Positions 8,071 through 16,477 of a stretch of DNA of 64,000 nt are shown here, piece by piece. Every line of letters begins with the position of its first letter. The first letter of the stretch is position 1. A program made the translations under genes and the position numbers. Below the pieces are notes generated by a model. That model had not been told where the DNA came from. It searched no databases and worked only from the letters and a program-made list of their open reading frames with translations. Source of the stretch: a virus; the IMG/VR virus record IMGVR_UViG_3300027631_002331, positions 1 through 64,000 of that record; one strand, written 5' to 3'.

Positions 8071-8598
8071 ATGAAAATAGGATTAACAGGTACTATGAGT
8101 GTTGGTAAAACAACATTAGTTAACGCTTTAAAAAAGAATAAGTTATTTAAAGATTATAATTTTGCTACTGAGCGTAGTGAATATTTAATGAATTTAGGTA
8201 TTCCATTAAATACTGATTCTACATTAAAAGGTCAAACAGTATTTTTAGCTGAGCGATGTGCTGAATTGATGCAGGATAATATTATAACTGACAGAACTAT
8301 TATAGATGTATTAGCATTTACTCAATCAGCTAAATCAGTTGACCAAGTAGAGTATGATTTATTTGAACAATATGCTATTCAGTTTTTAAGAGATTATGAT
8401 CATATATTTTATATTTCTCCTGAGGGTATGCCTATTGAAGATAATGGTGTTAGAGAAACTGATGAACATTTTAGAGATGTTATTGATTTTAGTATTATGA
8501 ATTTATTAAAACGATGGGGTCATAGAATAGATAACGTAACTGAAATTAGTGGTACTACTGAACAACGTATCAAACAAATCGAAGAAGCCATATCTTAA
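8071..8598 (+). CDS. P-loop nucleotide/nucleoside kinase-like ATPase
   Basis: 175 residues. Walker A motif GTMSVGKTT at residues 7-15; an acidic D-R-T-I-I-D segment near 75-80 fits a kinase DxR/lid region. Length and layout match the AAA_28/NadR-type kinase group common in T4-like phages. Substrate cannot be read from sequence. Its own promoter motif and the late promoter that follows it suggest it is a monocistronic early or middle gene. Confidence 0.7.
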   Translation: MKIGLTGTMSVGKTTLVNALKKNKLFKDYNFATERSEYLMNLGIPLNTDSTLKGQTVFLAERCAELMQDNIITDRTIIDVLAFTQSAKSVDQVEYDLFEQYAIQFLRDYDHIFYISPEGMPIEDNGVRETDEHFRDVIDFSIMNLLKRWGHRIDNVTEISGTTEQRIKQIEEAIS

Positions 8599-8599
8599 T

Positions 8600-8613
8600 A
8601 ATATTTATAACAA
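8600..8613 (+). promoter_or_regulatory. Late-type promoter motif
   Basis: Core TATTTATAA at 8602-8610, 13 bases before the ATG at 8624. It would drive the block leading into the terminase gene. Confidence 0.6.
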
Positions 8614-8623
8614 AATATAATAA

Positions 8624-9025
8624 ATGAAACGTTCAGAATTAAAATCATACATCAAAGAGCAAATAGTATCTACTTTAGAAGAAGCTACATTTCAAGCGGA
8701 TAAAAGTGATCAATCATCAATAGATGCAGCTAAGAAAGCAGCTAGTAAAGATGATGTAATCAAAATATCAGAAATCGATGATGAAGAAGGTGATAAAGAA
8801 GCAACGAAAGGTGCTAGAAAAAATGCCTCAAAAACTAAACGTTTAGATGCTAAGATTAAAGCTTTACAACAAATCGAAGCTGATATGAAGACTGAACTTA
8901 AAGCCTTTAAATCAGCTGAAGGTGATGATGAAAAAAATGCGGCTAAAAAACAGCTAAAAAGATTAACTGATTTGAAAAAAGAAGCAAAAGCTGAAATTAA
9001 AAAATTAGAAAGTGAAATTATTTAA
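8624..9025 (+). CDS. Lys/Ala/Glu-rich helical protein, putative head-associated
   Basis: 133 residues, nearly all helix-forming and highly charged. The opening MKRSELKSYIKEQI, ending in a Glu-Glu-Ala, is closely related in style to those at 14041 and 3758 and to internal segments of the proteins at 875 and 1429. The C-terminal half (about 65-133) is probably coiled coil. It follows a late promoter. Internal head or scaffold-associated role is inferred. Confidence 0.55.
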   Translation: MKRSELKSYIKEQIVSTLEEATFQADKSDQSSIDAAKKAASKDDVIKISEIDDEEGDKEATKGARKNASKTKRLDAKIKALQQIEADMKTELKAFKSAEGDDEKNAAKKQLKRLTDLKKEAKAEIKKLESEII

Positions 9026-9353
9026 TAAGTATACTCTATTAGTACTATTATTAATATCAATAGGTTTTAATTATTATGAAATTTTTATTGATGATCCTTT
9101 ATATATTAAACAATATGAAGATACAATTACTAAGTTAGAGACTGAAATAGATAGTATAAACATTAATAATATAGGTTTAAAATCACAAGTATTAGCCTTA
9201 GAAGATAAAATTGATACTTTAGATTTAGAATTAACAAATATAGAAGATAAAAGAAAATCAATAATCAGATCATATGAAATATATTTACAGCAAATTACTG
9301 ATCTTAATGATTCTGAACTTGAACGTTGGTTACTCTCAAGATACAACAATTGA
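9012..9353 (+). CDS. N-anchored periplasmic coiled-coil protein (i-spanin candidate)
   Basis: 113 residues. An N-terminal hydrophobic segment (about residues 7-22) anchors a long coiled coil (about 33-100). That is the topology of an inner-membrane spanin such as Rz, and the next gene starts inside this one, as Rz1 genes do. It overlaps the previous gene by 14 bases. The holin and endolysin lie far away (56.5 kb), so a spanin role is only a hypothesis. Confidence 0.55.
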   Translation: MKLFNKYTLLVLLLISIGFNYYEIFIDDPLYIKQYEDTITKLETEIDSININNIGLKSQVLALEDKIDTLDLELTNIEDKRKSIIRSYEIYLQQITDLNDSELERWLLSRYNN

Positions 9354-9675
9354 ACTTGAATATGATATCGCCCGATTAGTTATTGAAGATTTAATTAAAG
9401 GTGATGCATCTAAAGAAGAATTGTTTTTATCTAAAGATCAAATAAAAGTTTTAGAATCAAAGATATCCCTTAAAGATAGTATTATCCTAAAAAAGAATGA
9501 TATTATTGGGAATTATGAAAGTATTATGGGTAAACAAACTGAACAACTTTCATCAATAAAAGACCTTTCCAAACAACTACAACTTGATTTAAAAAAACAA
9601 AAAGCCAAAACCCAACTATTTAAACTAGGTGGGACAGCTGTTCTAATAGGAGCGGTAATATTAACTATATTGTAG
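9274..9675 (+). CDS. Exported coiled-coil protein with C-terminal membrane segment
   Basis: 133 residues. An 80-base overlap with the previous gene encodes its signal peptide (residues 1-21, ending V-G-Y-S-Q). Then follow a coiled coil (about 55-115) and a C-terminal hydrophobic segment (about 117-133). There is no lipobox Cys, so it is not a classic o-spanin; the topology is closer to a unimolecular spanin. It ends four bases before the terminase gene. Function inferred only from architecture. Confidence 0.55.
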   Translation: MKYIYSKLLILMILNLNVGYSQDTTIELEYDIARLVIEDLIKGDASKEELFLSKDQIKVLESKISLKDSIILKKNDIIGNYESIMGKQTEQLSSIKDLSKQLQLDLKKQKAKTQLFKLGGTAVLIGAVILTIL

Positions 9676-9679
9676 TAAT

Positions 9680-11260
9680 ATGGGTCAATTAAGTATAAAC
9701 GAAATAATAAAGGCGGAATACATAAAATGCGCTAATAACCCAGTACATTTCTTTAAAAAATACTGCTATATCTCTCACCCACAACGAGGTAAAATATTAT
9801 TTAGTCTCTACCCATTTCAAGAAAAAGCATTACAGTTAATAGATAAAAACCCATATTCTATTATATTAAAATCTAGACAGTTAGGTATATCAACCCTATC
9901 TGCAGGTTACGCTTTATGGTTAATGACATTTCATGAGAATAAAACAGTAATGGCTTTAGCCACTACACAAGCAACAGCCAGAAACTTAGTACAGAAAGTG
10001 CAGTTTATGTATGAGAACCTACCCAGCTGGTTAAAGGTTCCATCTATAGAAAACAATAAGTTATCACTTAAGTTAGCAAACTCATCAAGAATATTAGCAA
10101 AATCTTCATCACCAGATGCCGCAAGATCAGAAGCCGTTTCTTTACTGATTATTGATGAAGCAGCGTTCGTTGAAAACGTAGCCGAAACTTGGGCTTCCGC
10201 ACAACAAACTTTAGCAACGGGTGGTGGTGCTATAGTATTATCTACACCAAACGGCACAGGTAACTGGTTCCATCAGATGTGGGTTAAAGCAGAATCAGCA
10301 CAAAACGATTTTTTACCTATTAAACTACCTTGGAATCTACACCCAGAACGAGATCAAGCTTGGAGAGATAAACAAGATGAACTATTAGGTGATCCTAGAT
10401 TAGCCGCACAAGAGTGTGATTGCGATTTTTCATCATCTGGTAATACTGTATTTTATGGTGAATATATTGATTACATAAATAATAATACAGCGAAAGACCC
10501 AGTTGAAAAACGAGGTACAGATGAAAACCTATGGATTTGGGAATACGCTGATTACACTAAAGATTATATAATAACAGCAGACGTTGCTCGAGGAGATGGA
10601 AGAGATTTTTCTACTGCTCATGTTATGGATGTTGAAAGTAATACCCAAATAGCAGAATATAGAGGCCATTTATCAACTAAGGATTTTGGTAATTTTTTAG
10701 TTGGGCTAGCAACCGAATATAATAACGCTTTACTAGTAATAGAAAACGCATCTATTGGTTGGGCTACTATACAACAAGTAATAGAAAGAAACTATGCAAA
10801 TCTTTACTACACACAACGTGGAGAAGCAAGTGTTGATTCGTATTTTGATCCATATATGGATAATAGCAGGATGACTGCTGGTTTTACTATGTCAACTAAA
10901 ACAAGACCTGTGGTGGTTCAAAAGTTTGTTGAATATGTAACTGACAGAAGTGTTACAATCCAATCTAAACGATTAGTTGAAGAGATGAAAGTTTTTATTT
11001 GGATGAATGGTAAAGCAGAAGCACAAACTGGCTATAACGATGATTTAATAATGGCGTTTGGTATGGCAATGTATATTAGAGATACAGCATTAAAATTTAG
11101 ACAAAGAGGTTTGGATATAACTAAGGCCTCACTATCAAATATAGGAGTAAATAAAGTAGCATATCAAGGTGGTTTTAACGCAGTTAATCAAAGTAACGAA
11201 AACCCCTACAAACTAGATAATGGGATAGGCGGCCAAGAGGATATAGGTTGGCTCTTATAA
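9680..11260 (+). CDS. terL: Terminase large subunit (gp17-like)
   Basis: 526 residues. ATPase domain: Walker A-like SRQLGIST near residue 61, Walker B LLIIDEAAF near 155, and a coupling S-T-P-N-G motif near 190. Nuclease domain: T-A-D-V-A-R-G-D-G-R-D-F near 297-308, with the acidic cluster that cuts concatemeric DNA. It pumps genomic DNA into the prohead through the portal encoded next. T4 gp17 is longer, about 610 residues. No small terminase was recognised in the window. Confidence 0.93.
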   Translation: MGQLSINEIIKAEYIKCANNPVHFFKKYCYISHPQRGKILFSLYPFQEKALQLIDKNPYSIILKSRQLGISTLSAGYALWLMTFHENKTVMALATTQATARNLVQKVQFMYENLPSWLKVPSIENNKLSLKLANSSRILAKSSSPDAARSEAVSLLIIDEAAFVENVAETWASAQQTLATGGGAIVLSTPNGTGNWFHQMWVKAESAQNDFLPIKLPWNLHPERDQAWRDKQDELLGDPRLAAQECDCDFSSSGNTVFYGEYIDYINNNTAKDPVEKRGTDENLWIWEYADYTKDYIITADVARGDGRDFSTAHVMDVESNTQIAEYRGHLSTKDFGNFLVGLATEYNNALLVIENASIGWATIQQVIERNYANLYYTQRGEASVDSYFDPYMDNSRMTAGFTMSTKTRPVVVQKFVEYVTDRSVTIQSKRLVEEMKVFIWMNGKAEAQTGYNDDLIMAFGMAMYIRDTALKFRQRGLDITKASLSNIGVNKVAYQGGFNAVNQSNENPYKLDNGIGGQEDIGWLL

Positions 11261-11273
11261 TATTTATAATAAT
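11259..11273 (+). promoter_or_regulatory. Late-type promoter motif
   Basis: Core TATTTATAA at 11261-11269, immediately after the terminase stop and 12 bases before the portal ATG. Confidence 0.6.
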
Positions 11274-11281
11274 AAACAGCG

Positions 11282-13168
11282 ATGGCAGATAAAGGATTAT
11301 TTCCAAGATTAAAAAGATTATTTTCAACTGATGTGATTATTCGCAATACGGGTGGGAATCAAATTACAACTATTGATACAAATACAATCCAAACATCGGG
11401 TGAGTTTGAAACTAACTCACTAGTTGATAGATACGGTAGATTATACGCTGGTAACCCATCATCACTATATGGGGCACAGTTCAATATGAACTACCAATAC
11501 TTACGCACTCAGTTATATTCAGAATATGATTTAATGGATCAAGATGCTATTATAGCATCTGCATTAGATATTATAGCAGACGAATCAACACTTAAAAACG
11601 ATATGGGTGAAGTATTATCCATACGTTCATCTAATGAAGACATACAAAAAATATTATACAACCTATTTTACGATGTTTTAAACATTGAGTTTAATATGTG
11701 GAGTTGGGTTCGTCAAATGTGTAAGTATGGTGATTTTTTCCTCAAAATGGAAATATCAGAAAAGTTTGGTGTATACAACGTTAGACCTTATACAGCATTT
11801 CAAATAGCACGTAAAGAAGGATTCAACCCTGAAAACCCAGAAGAAGTAGTATTTGAATTTAATCCAGATGGTTTTACAGGGGGTGACTCAGGTTACTATA
11901 CTGCACCCAGTCAAACTCCATCTCCAAACGTTATTAGATTTGATAATTATGAAATGGCTCATTTTAGACTTATATCGGATGTTAACTACCTACCTTACGG
12001 CCGTTCTTACGTAGAACCAGCGCGTAAACTGTACAAACAATATTCGTTAATGGAAGACGCTATGTTAGTACATCGAATCGTTAGAGCCCCAGAAAAACGC
12101 ACTTTTTACGTTAACGTTGGAGCTATACCTCCAAACGAAATAGATGCGTTTATGCAAAAAACAGTATCGTCACTAAAACGTACTCCTTATGTTGATCCAA
12201 AAACAGGACAATATAACTTAAAGTATAACATGCAAAATATGTTAGAGGATTTTTATATTCCTGTACGTGGTAATGATACATCAACTCGTATTGAAACTAC
12301 ACCAGGATTAACATATGATGGTATCCAAGACGTAGAATATTTAAGAGATAAACTATTTGCTGCCCTAAAAGTACCTAAAGCATTTTTAGGTTATGAAGCC
12401 GATTTAGAAGGTAAAGCAACATTAGCAGCGGAGGATATTAGGTTTGCTCGTACTATAGATCGTATACAACGAATCCTTATATCTGAACTTAATAAAATAG
12501 CATTAGTTCACCTATATGCTCAAGGATATAGAGATGAAGGGTTGACTAACTTTTCATTAGAAATGACTACACCTAGTATCATATACGATCAAGAAAAGAT
12601 TGAACTATTAAAATCTAAAACTGAACTAGCACAACAAATGTTAGATCAAAAACTATTACCAACAGATTGGATCTATGATAATGTATTCCATTTTAGTGAA
12701 GACCAATATGATGAGTATAGAGATTTAATCAGGGAAGATACTAAACGTGGATTCAGATTAAAACAAATAGAGGAAGAAGGTAATGACCCAGTTGAAACAG
12801 GTAAATCGTATGGTACCCCACATGATCTAGCCTCACTATATGGTAAAGGTAGATCATACAGTGATCCAGGAAACGTACCTGTTGGTTACAACAACGATAA
12901 AGAGGATGTGGGTCGTCCTAAAGACAAAACACGTCGTAATAAACAAGATTCAAACTTCGGTAAAGACAGATTAGGTTCACAAAATAAAGATAACGAAAGT
13001 AACTCTATTAAACCTAACTTCAAAGGTGGTCCATTAGCATTAGAAGATGCTAAAACTACCTACATAAAAAACCAACACCTATTTGAGGGAATGGATAAAA
13101 AGAAAGTAACAGTTGAAAATAAATCTAAAAACCCATCGTATTTAGACGAATCTCAACTTAAAGGTTAA
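11282..13168 (+). CDS. Portal vertex protein (gp20-like)
   Basis: 628 residues. It fits T4-type portal proteins in position between terminase and prohead protease and in conserved segments such as A-L-K-V-P-K-A-F-L-G-Y-E and E-L-N-K-I-A-L-V-H-L near the middle. The dodecameric portal is the DNA gate and nucleates head assembly. The C-terminal 120 residues form an Asn/Lys/Gly-rich, probably disordered extension that is longer than in T4 gp20 (524 residues). Confidence 0.9.
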   Translation: MADKGLFPRLKRLFSTDVIIRNTGGNQITTIDTNTIQTSGEFETNSLVDRYGRLYAGNPSSLYGAQFNMNYQYLRTQLYSEYDLMDQDAIIASALDIIADESTLKNDMGEVLSIRSSNEDIQKILYNLFYDVLNIEFNMWSWVRQMCKYGDFFLKMEISEKFGVYNVRPYTAFQIARKEGFNPENPEEVVFEFNPDGFTGGDSGYYTAPSQTPSPNVIRFDNYEMAHFRLISDVNYLPYGRSYVEPARKLYKQYSLMEDAMLVHRIVRAPEKRTFYVNVGAIPPNEIDAFMQKTVSSLKRTPYVDPKTGQYNLKYNMQNMLEDFYIPVRGNDTSTRIETTPGLTYDGIQDVEYLRDKLFAALKVPKAFLGYEADLEGKATLAAEDIRFARTIDRIQRILISELNKIALVHLYAQGYRDEGLTNFSLEMTTPSIIYDQEKIELLKSKTELAQQMLDQKLLPTDWIYDNVFHFSEDQYDEYRDLIREDTKRGFRLKQIEEEGNDPVETGKSYGTPHDLASLYGKGRSYSDPGNVPVGYNNDKEDVGRPKDKTRRNKQDSNFGKDRLGSQNKDNESNSIKPNFKGGPLALEDAKTTYIKNQHLFEGMDKKKVTVENKSKNPSYLDESQLKG

Positions 13169-13180
13169 TATTTATAACTA
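13167..13180 (+). promoter_or_regulatory. Late-type promoter motif
   Basis: Core TATTTATAA at 13169-13177, overlapping the end of the portal gene and 15 bases before the ATG at 13193. Confidence 0.55.
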
Positions 13181-13192
13181 AATATATATTTG

Positions 13193-14044
13193 ATGCGCAT
13201 CAAACATTCAAAGTATAAGAATACGGGTATCCTATTTGAATTACTCGTACGACAGATCACGGCAGATACACTTAAAGACGGTGAATCACCATCTGTTGAC
13301 TTATTAAAAAAGTACTTCTTTAAAAGTGAACTAGGTAAGGAACTTAAGTTATACGAAAGTATAACTAAATCAAAAGTCTTAAGTGAAAATCAAGCATCTA
13401 CCTTCATTTCTACTGTATTAGAACAGTCAACCAAGTTGAATCGTTCTACATTACGTAAAGAAAAATATAACTTAATCAAGGAAATTAAAAGTTTATATAA
13501 CATAAACGAATTCTTTGCTACTAAAGTAAAAAACTATACACAATTTGCTTCAATCTATACGTTAATCGAATCTCAAAATTCAAAAAACATAACGGATACA
13601 GAACAGATTGTAAATAATAAAGTAAATTTATTAGAACACCTAACTAAATCAGTAGCATCTGATGAGGTTAAAAACGATGTTTTAAGTGAATTCCAAACAT
13701 ACGATAAAGATACAAGAATCTTAACCTACAAAGTTCTTTTAGAAAAGTTTAATGACAAATATGATGATCTATCTAACGATCAGAAGTCAGTTCTTAAAGA
13801 GTTTATCGAATCAGTAGATTCAACCCCCAAACTACGAAACTTTTACAACTCAAAAATCAAAGAACTTAAGTATGCAGTATTAACTGAAGCTAAAGCACTT
13901 AACGATAAAGTTGTAAAAATCAAATTAGTAGAAGTTTCTAAACTACTTACAGAACTTAAGAAAACTGATAAAGTAAATACAGACAACTTAGTTGATTTAC
14001 TTCAGTATTATGAGTTGATTAAAGAAATAAAGCTTACTAAATGA
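13193..14044 (+). CDS. Helical head-region protein of unknown function
   Basis: 283 residues, Lys/Leu/Glu-rich and predicted largely helical, with no cysteine cluster, signal peptide or membrane segment. The ATG at 13193 is chosen over an in-frame TTG one codon earlier. It sits between portal and protease, where T4-like phages keep prohead core proteins, and its stop overlaps the next start as ATGA. A core or scaffold accessory role is plausible. Confidence 0.6.
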   Translation: MRIKHSKYKNTGILFELLVRQITADTLKDGESPSVDLLKKYFFKSELGKELKLYESITKSKVLSENQASTFISTVLEQSTKLNRSTLRKEKYNLIKEIKSLYNINEFFATKVKNYTQFASIYTLIESQNSKNITDTEQIVNNKVNLLEHLTKSVASDEVKNDVLSEFQTYDKDTRILTYKVLLEKFNDKYDDLSNDQKSVLKEFIESVDSTPKLRNFYNSKIKELKYAVLTEAKALNDKVVKIKLVEVSKLLTELKKTDKVNTDNLVDLLQYYELIKEIKLTK

Positions 14045-14442
14045 AAAAATCTGAATTAAAAAAAGAAATACGTGAACGTATTTTAGAAAAAAAGTGTAAA
14101 ACTGCTGATATAGACGAAATGTCTACATCTGGTGGTGCTGGTGCTTACAACACACCATATGCCTTTAAACTTAAAAAGAAAGATAAGGATTTAAGTGAAG
14201 CTTTAAATGGAGACCAACAAGAAGCCTTGATGGACTTACAAAATATATTAGATAGAGCTGCTCAATTAGGAGATGAAGCTAAACAAATAATAAGTGATAC
14301 ATTTCCGGAAGAACTTAGAGGAGCTGAAGCATACGATATATTTAATTTTGGTTCTAGTTCTAATAGCTATGATAATACTTTAGAATCCCTTATTAGTGAC
14401 ATAGAACAACGTTTTTCAGAAGACGAAGGAGATTTAGACTAA
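14041..14442 (+). CDS. Putative prohead-associated protein
   Basis: 133 residues. The N-terminal MKKSELKKEIRERIL helix belongs to the recurring Lys-Glu-Leu-Lys openings of this genome. It is followed by a Gly/Ala-rich M-S-T-S-G-G-A-G-A-Y-N-T-P-Y-A-F segment (about 31-46) that I recall from other marine phage head proteins. The C-terminus is acidic. Probably a minor head or core component; no enzymatic motif. Confidence 0.55.
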   Translation: MKKSELKKEIRERILEKKCKTADIDEMSTSGGAGAYNTPYAFKLKKKDKDLSEALNGDQQEALMDLQNILDRAAQLGDEAKQIISDTFPEELRGAEAYDIFNFGSSSNSYDNTLESLISDIEQRFSEDEGDLD

Positions 14443-14443
14443 T

Positions 14444-14695
14444 ATGTATAAGTATAGAATAACAGAAAACGATCAAGCAAAAGCTGAAAAGTTTCAAAAA
14501 GAACGTATCGATGCGTTTTCTGACATTGAAAAACAGTTAGTTGATGTAGTTAAAAACATCAGAAAAGCTAAAATAGAAACAATAGCATACTATAGAGATA
14601 ATCCAGATAAGTTTGCTATAGTATATGGAACAGATTTAATACAAGATTATCTCAACGATATAAAAATATTATTAACACCCGACAAAGATGAGTAA
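14444..14695 (+). CDS. Small helical prohead-region protein
   Basis: 83 residues, charged and helical, one base after the preceding stop and overlapping the next gene by 8 bases. Size and position resemble T4 gp67/gp68 core components, but no sequence identity can be claimed. Confidence 0.5.
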   Translation: MYKYRITENDQAKAEKFQKERIDAFSDIEKQLVDVVKNIRKAKIETIAYYRDNPDKFAIVYGTDLIQDYLNDIKILLTPDKDE

Positions 14696-15680
14696 AGAAA
14701 AACTAAACGAGAACTATGTTGATTTACAACCAGTAAATAAGTGGGAATCAGCTCCTGAAGAAAATTATACTACAAAATTCAAAGCATTTCTAGCTGAAGA
14801 AGCTAAAATTGAAGAGAAAAAAGTAACTAAAGAGGTTGAAGAAGTTCAATCACATGGATTCGACTATAGCGATACAAAAAACATTGATAACCTAAACGGG
14901 CAAGAGTTTATGAATGGTGTTTACTTTGAATCAAAAAACAACCCATCTAAAACTTTAGAAGAAGTTCGTGAAGTAGTAGCTAAAAATCTAACTAAAGATT
15001 CTTTACACTATGTTAAAGAAGGACAGTTTGGAGAAAAAGGTGTTGGATACGTAGAACCAGTACAAGAAGAAGCAGCAGGTGATCATGCCTCAAGTGGATA
15101 TGGTACTAAACTAAAAGCGTTAGTCAAAGAATCACTTATGGGTGGTATGGTAGTAACTACAGGTAATCCAAACTCTATAGCAGCTCAACAAGCTCAAGTA
15201 ATCAATAGTATGATGAACGAGGATGAAAGCATCTACGATGAAGATATGCCGATGGATGAAGACGCTAGAACCGACGCTGAAGAAGAAGGATACTTAGATG
15301 GTATGCGTGATGAAAAGTACGACATGAGTGAAGAACTCGAAGAAGAGAAAGAAAAAGACGAAGTAAAAGATAAAAGCGGTAAAGTGAAAAAAGAAAGCGT
15401 AGCACAAACATTATCTAGAATAGATAAAGTAGGTACTGGTGTTGCTTTAGAAGCTAAAATAGTTGCTATCGACGAAGAAATTTCAAAACGTAACGAACAA
15501 CTTAGTATGTTAGACGAAAACGAAGCTATGGCGGCGTTGATGGATAAAGGTAAACTAAAAGAACTACGTAAAGAAGTAAAACTACTTGAAAAAGCTAAAG
15601 GTAAATACAATAAAATGTATGAAAAAGCTACAGGTAACAAAAGAGTAGAAGTTGAAATCGTAGACGAAACCGAAATTTAA
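14688..15680 (+). CDS. Acidic prohead core-like protein
   Basis: 330 residues, rich in Glu, Lys, Asp and Ala. A Y-T-T-K-F-K-A-F-L-A-E-E segment (near 27-38) resembles a prohead protease cleavage site ending in Glu. The last third is probably coiled coil. It lies directly before the prohead protease gene, so it is most likely a core or processed head protein; exact identity is unknown. Confidence 0.55.
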   Translation: MSKEKLNENYVDLQPVNKWESAPEENYTTKFKAFLAEEAKIEEKKVTKEVEEVQSHGFDYSDTKNIDNLNGQEFMNGVYFESKNNPSKTLEEVREVVAKNLTKDSLHYVKEGQFGEKGVGYVEPVQEEAAGDHASSGYGTKLKALVKESLMGGMVVTTGNPNSIAAQQAQVINSMMNEDESIYDEDMPMDEDARTDAEEEGYLDGMRDEKYDMSEELEEEKEKDEVKDKSGKVKKESVAQTLSRIDKVGTGVALEAKIVAIDEEISKRNEQLSMLDENEAMAALMDKGKLKELRKEVKLLEKAKGKYNKMYEKATGNKRVEVEIVDETEI

Positions 15681-15681
15681 G

Positions 15682-16290
15682 ATGTCAAAATCCGTACTTA
15701 TAGAAACTTCGTTGTTTCAACCGGTCTCATCTCTGGTTGAAAATCGAGGTGGTAGTGGTAATATGGTAGTTGAAGGTATTTTAACTACTGTTAACCAAGA
15801 AAATGGTAATAGTCGTGTTTATCCAAAAGAACTATGGGAGCGTGAGATGAATAAGTATTCTCAACTCATCAAAGAAAACAGAGCATTGGGAGAACTCGAT
15901 CACCCAGAATCATCAATAATCAACTTACAAAACGTATCACATAATATTAAATCCGCTAAATGGGATGGTGATCACGTTATAGGTAAAATAGAAATACTAC
16001 CAACACCATCAGGTAACATTTTAAAAGCATTAATTGAAAATGGTATCACAGTAGGTGTATCATCTCGTGGTATGGGTTCAGTTAAACAAATAGGTGAAAC
16101 TTTAGAAGTACAAGATGATTTTGAGTTATTATGTTGGGACTTTGTTTCAACACCCTCTAACCCAGGATCTTGGATGGCTGAAACTAGATCACTTAACGAA
16201 TCCATAAACAATTCAACATACCAATATGGTAAAGTTGATGAGATAATTAGGGAAATACTATGTGCTAAAGGCACTTGCCCTATATTTTAA
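15682..16290 (+). CDS. Prohead core protease (gp21-like)
   Basis: 202 residues. T4 gp21-type serine protease: a G-E-L-D-H-P-E segment with the catalytic His near residue 74, and the nucleophile in G-V-S-S-R-G near 127. The family cleaves scaffold, core and capsid N-termini after L/I-x-E sites during head maturation. It lies just upstream of scaffold and major capsid genes, the T4 order. A terminator follows. Confidence 0.88.
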   Translation: MSKSVLIETSLFQPVSSLVENRGGSGNMVVEGILTTVNQENGNSRVYPKELWEREMNKYSQLIKENRALGELDHPESSIINLQNVSHNIKSAKWDGDHVIGKIEILPTPSGNILKALIENGITVGVSSRGMGSVKQIGETLEVQDDFELLCWDFVSTPSNPGSWMAETRSLNESINNSTYQYGKVDEIIREILCAKGTCPIF

Positions 16291-16330
16291 GATAATTCCA
16301 ACGGACGCTACCGATGGGCAGGAAGATTAA
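16291..16330 (+). other. GC-richer intergenic leader of terminator
   Basis: Forty bases with no reading frame, less AT-rich than the surroundings. Short complementary pieces (CGG/CCG) occur. Possibly a structured 3' end; nothing else supportable. Confidence 0.2.
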
Positions 16331-16356
16331 CCTCACAGTAATGTGGGGTTTTTTTG
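16329..16356 (+). terminator. Rho-independent terminator
   Basis: AACCTCACA/TGTGGGGTT stem with one G-T pair and a short loop, then a run of seven T. It isolates the protease unit from the scaffold and capsid genes, which presumably need much higher expression. Confidence 0.75.
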
Positions 16357-16437
16357 TATTTTAGTATCTTTTAATATACGTATCATCATACAATATGGCA
16401 TTTACTTATATGTCATCAAAACAAAACTAACCATTAT

Positions 16438-16459
16438 TACACTACTTAATTAGTGTATT
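16438..16459 (+). other. AT-rich hairpin upstream of scaffold gene
   Basis: Perfect seven-base-pair inverted repeat TACACTA/TAGTGTA with a 6-base loop, 19 bases before the scaffold start. It could be a leader element or mRNA-stabilising hairpin. No late-motif copy was found in this 120-base gap, so the promoter of the scaffold gene is unidentified. Confidence 0.3.
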
Positions 16460-16477
16460 TCCAAAAACAAATTTAGG

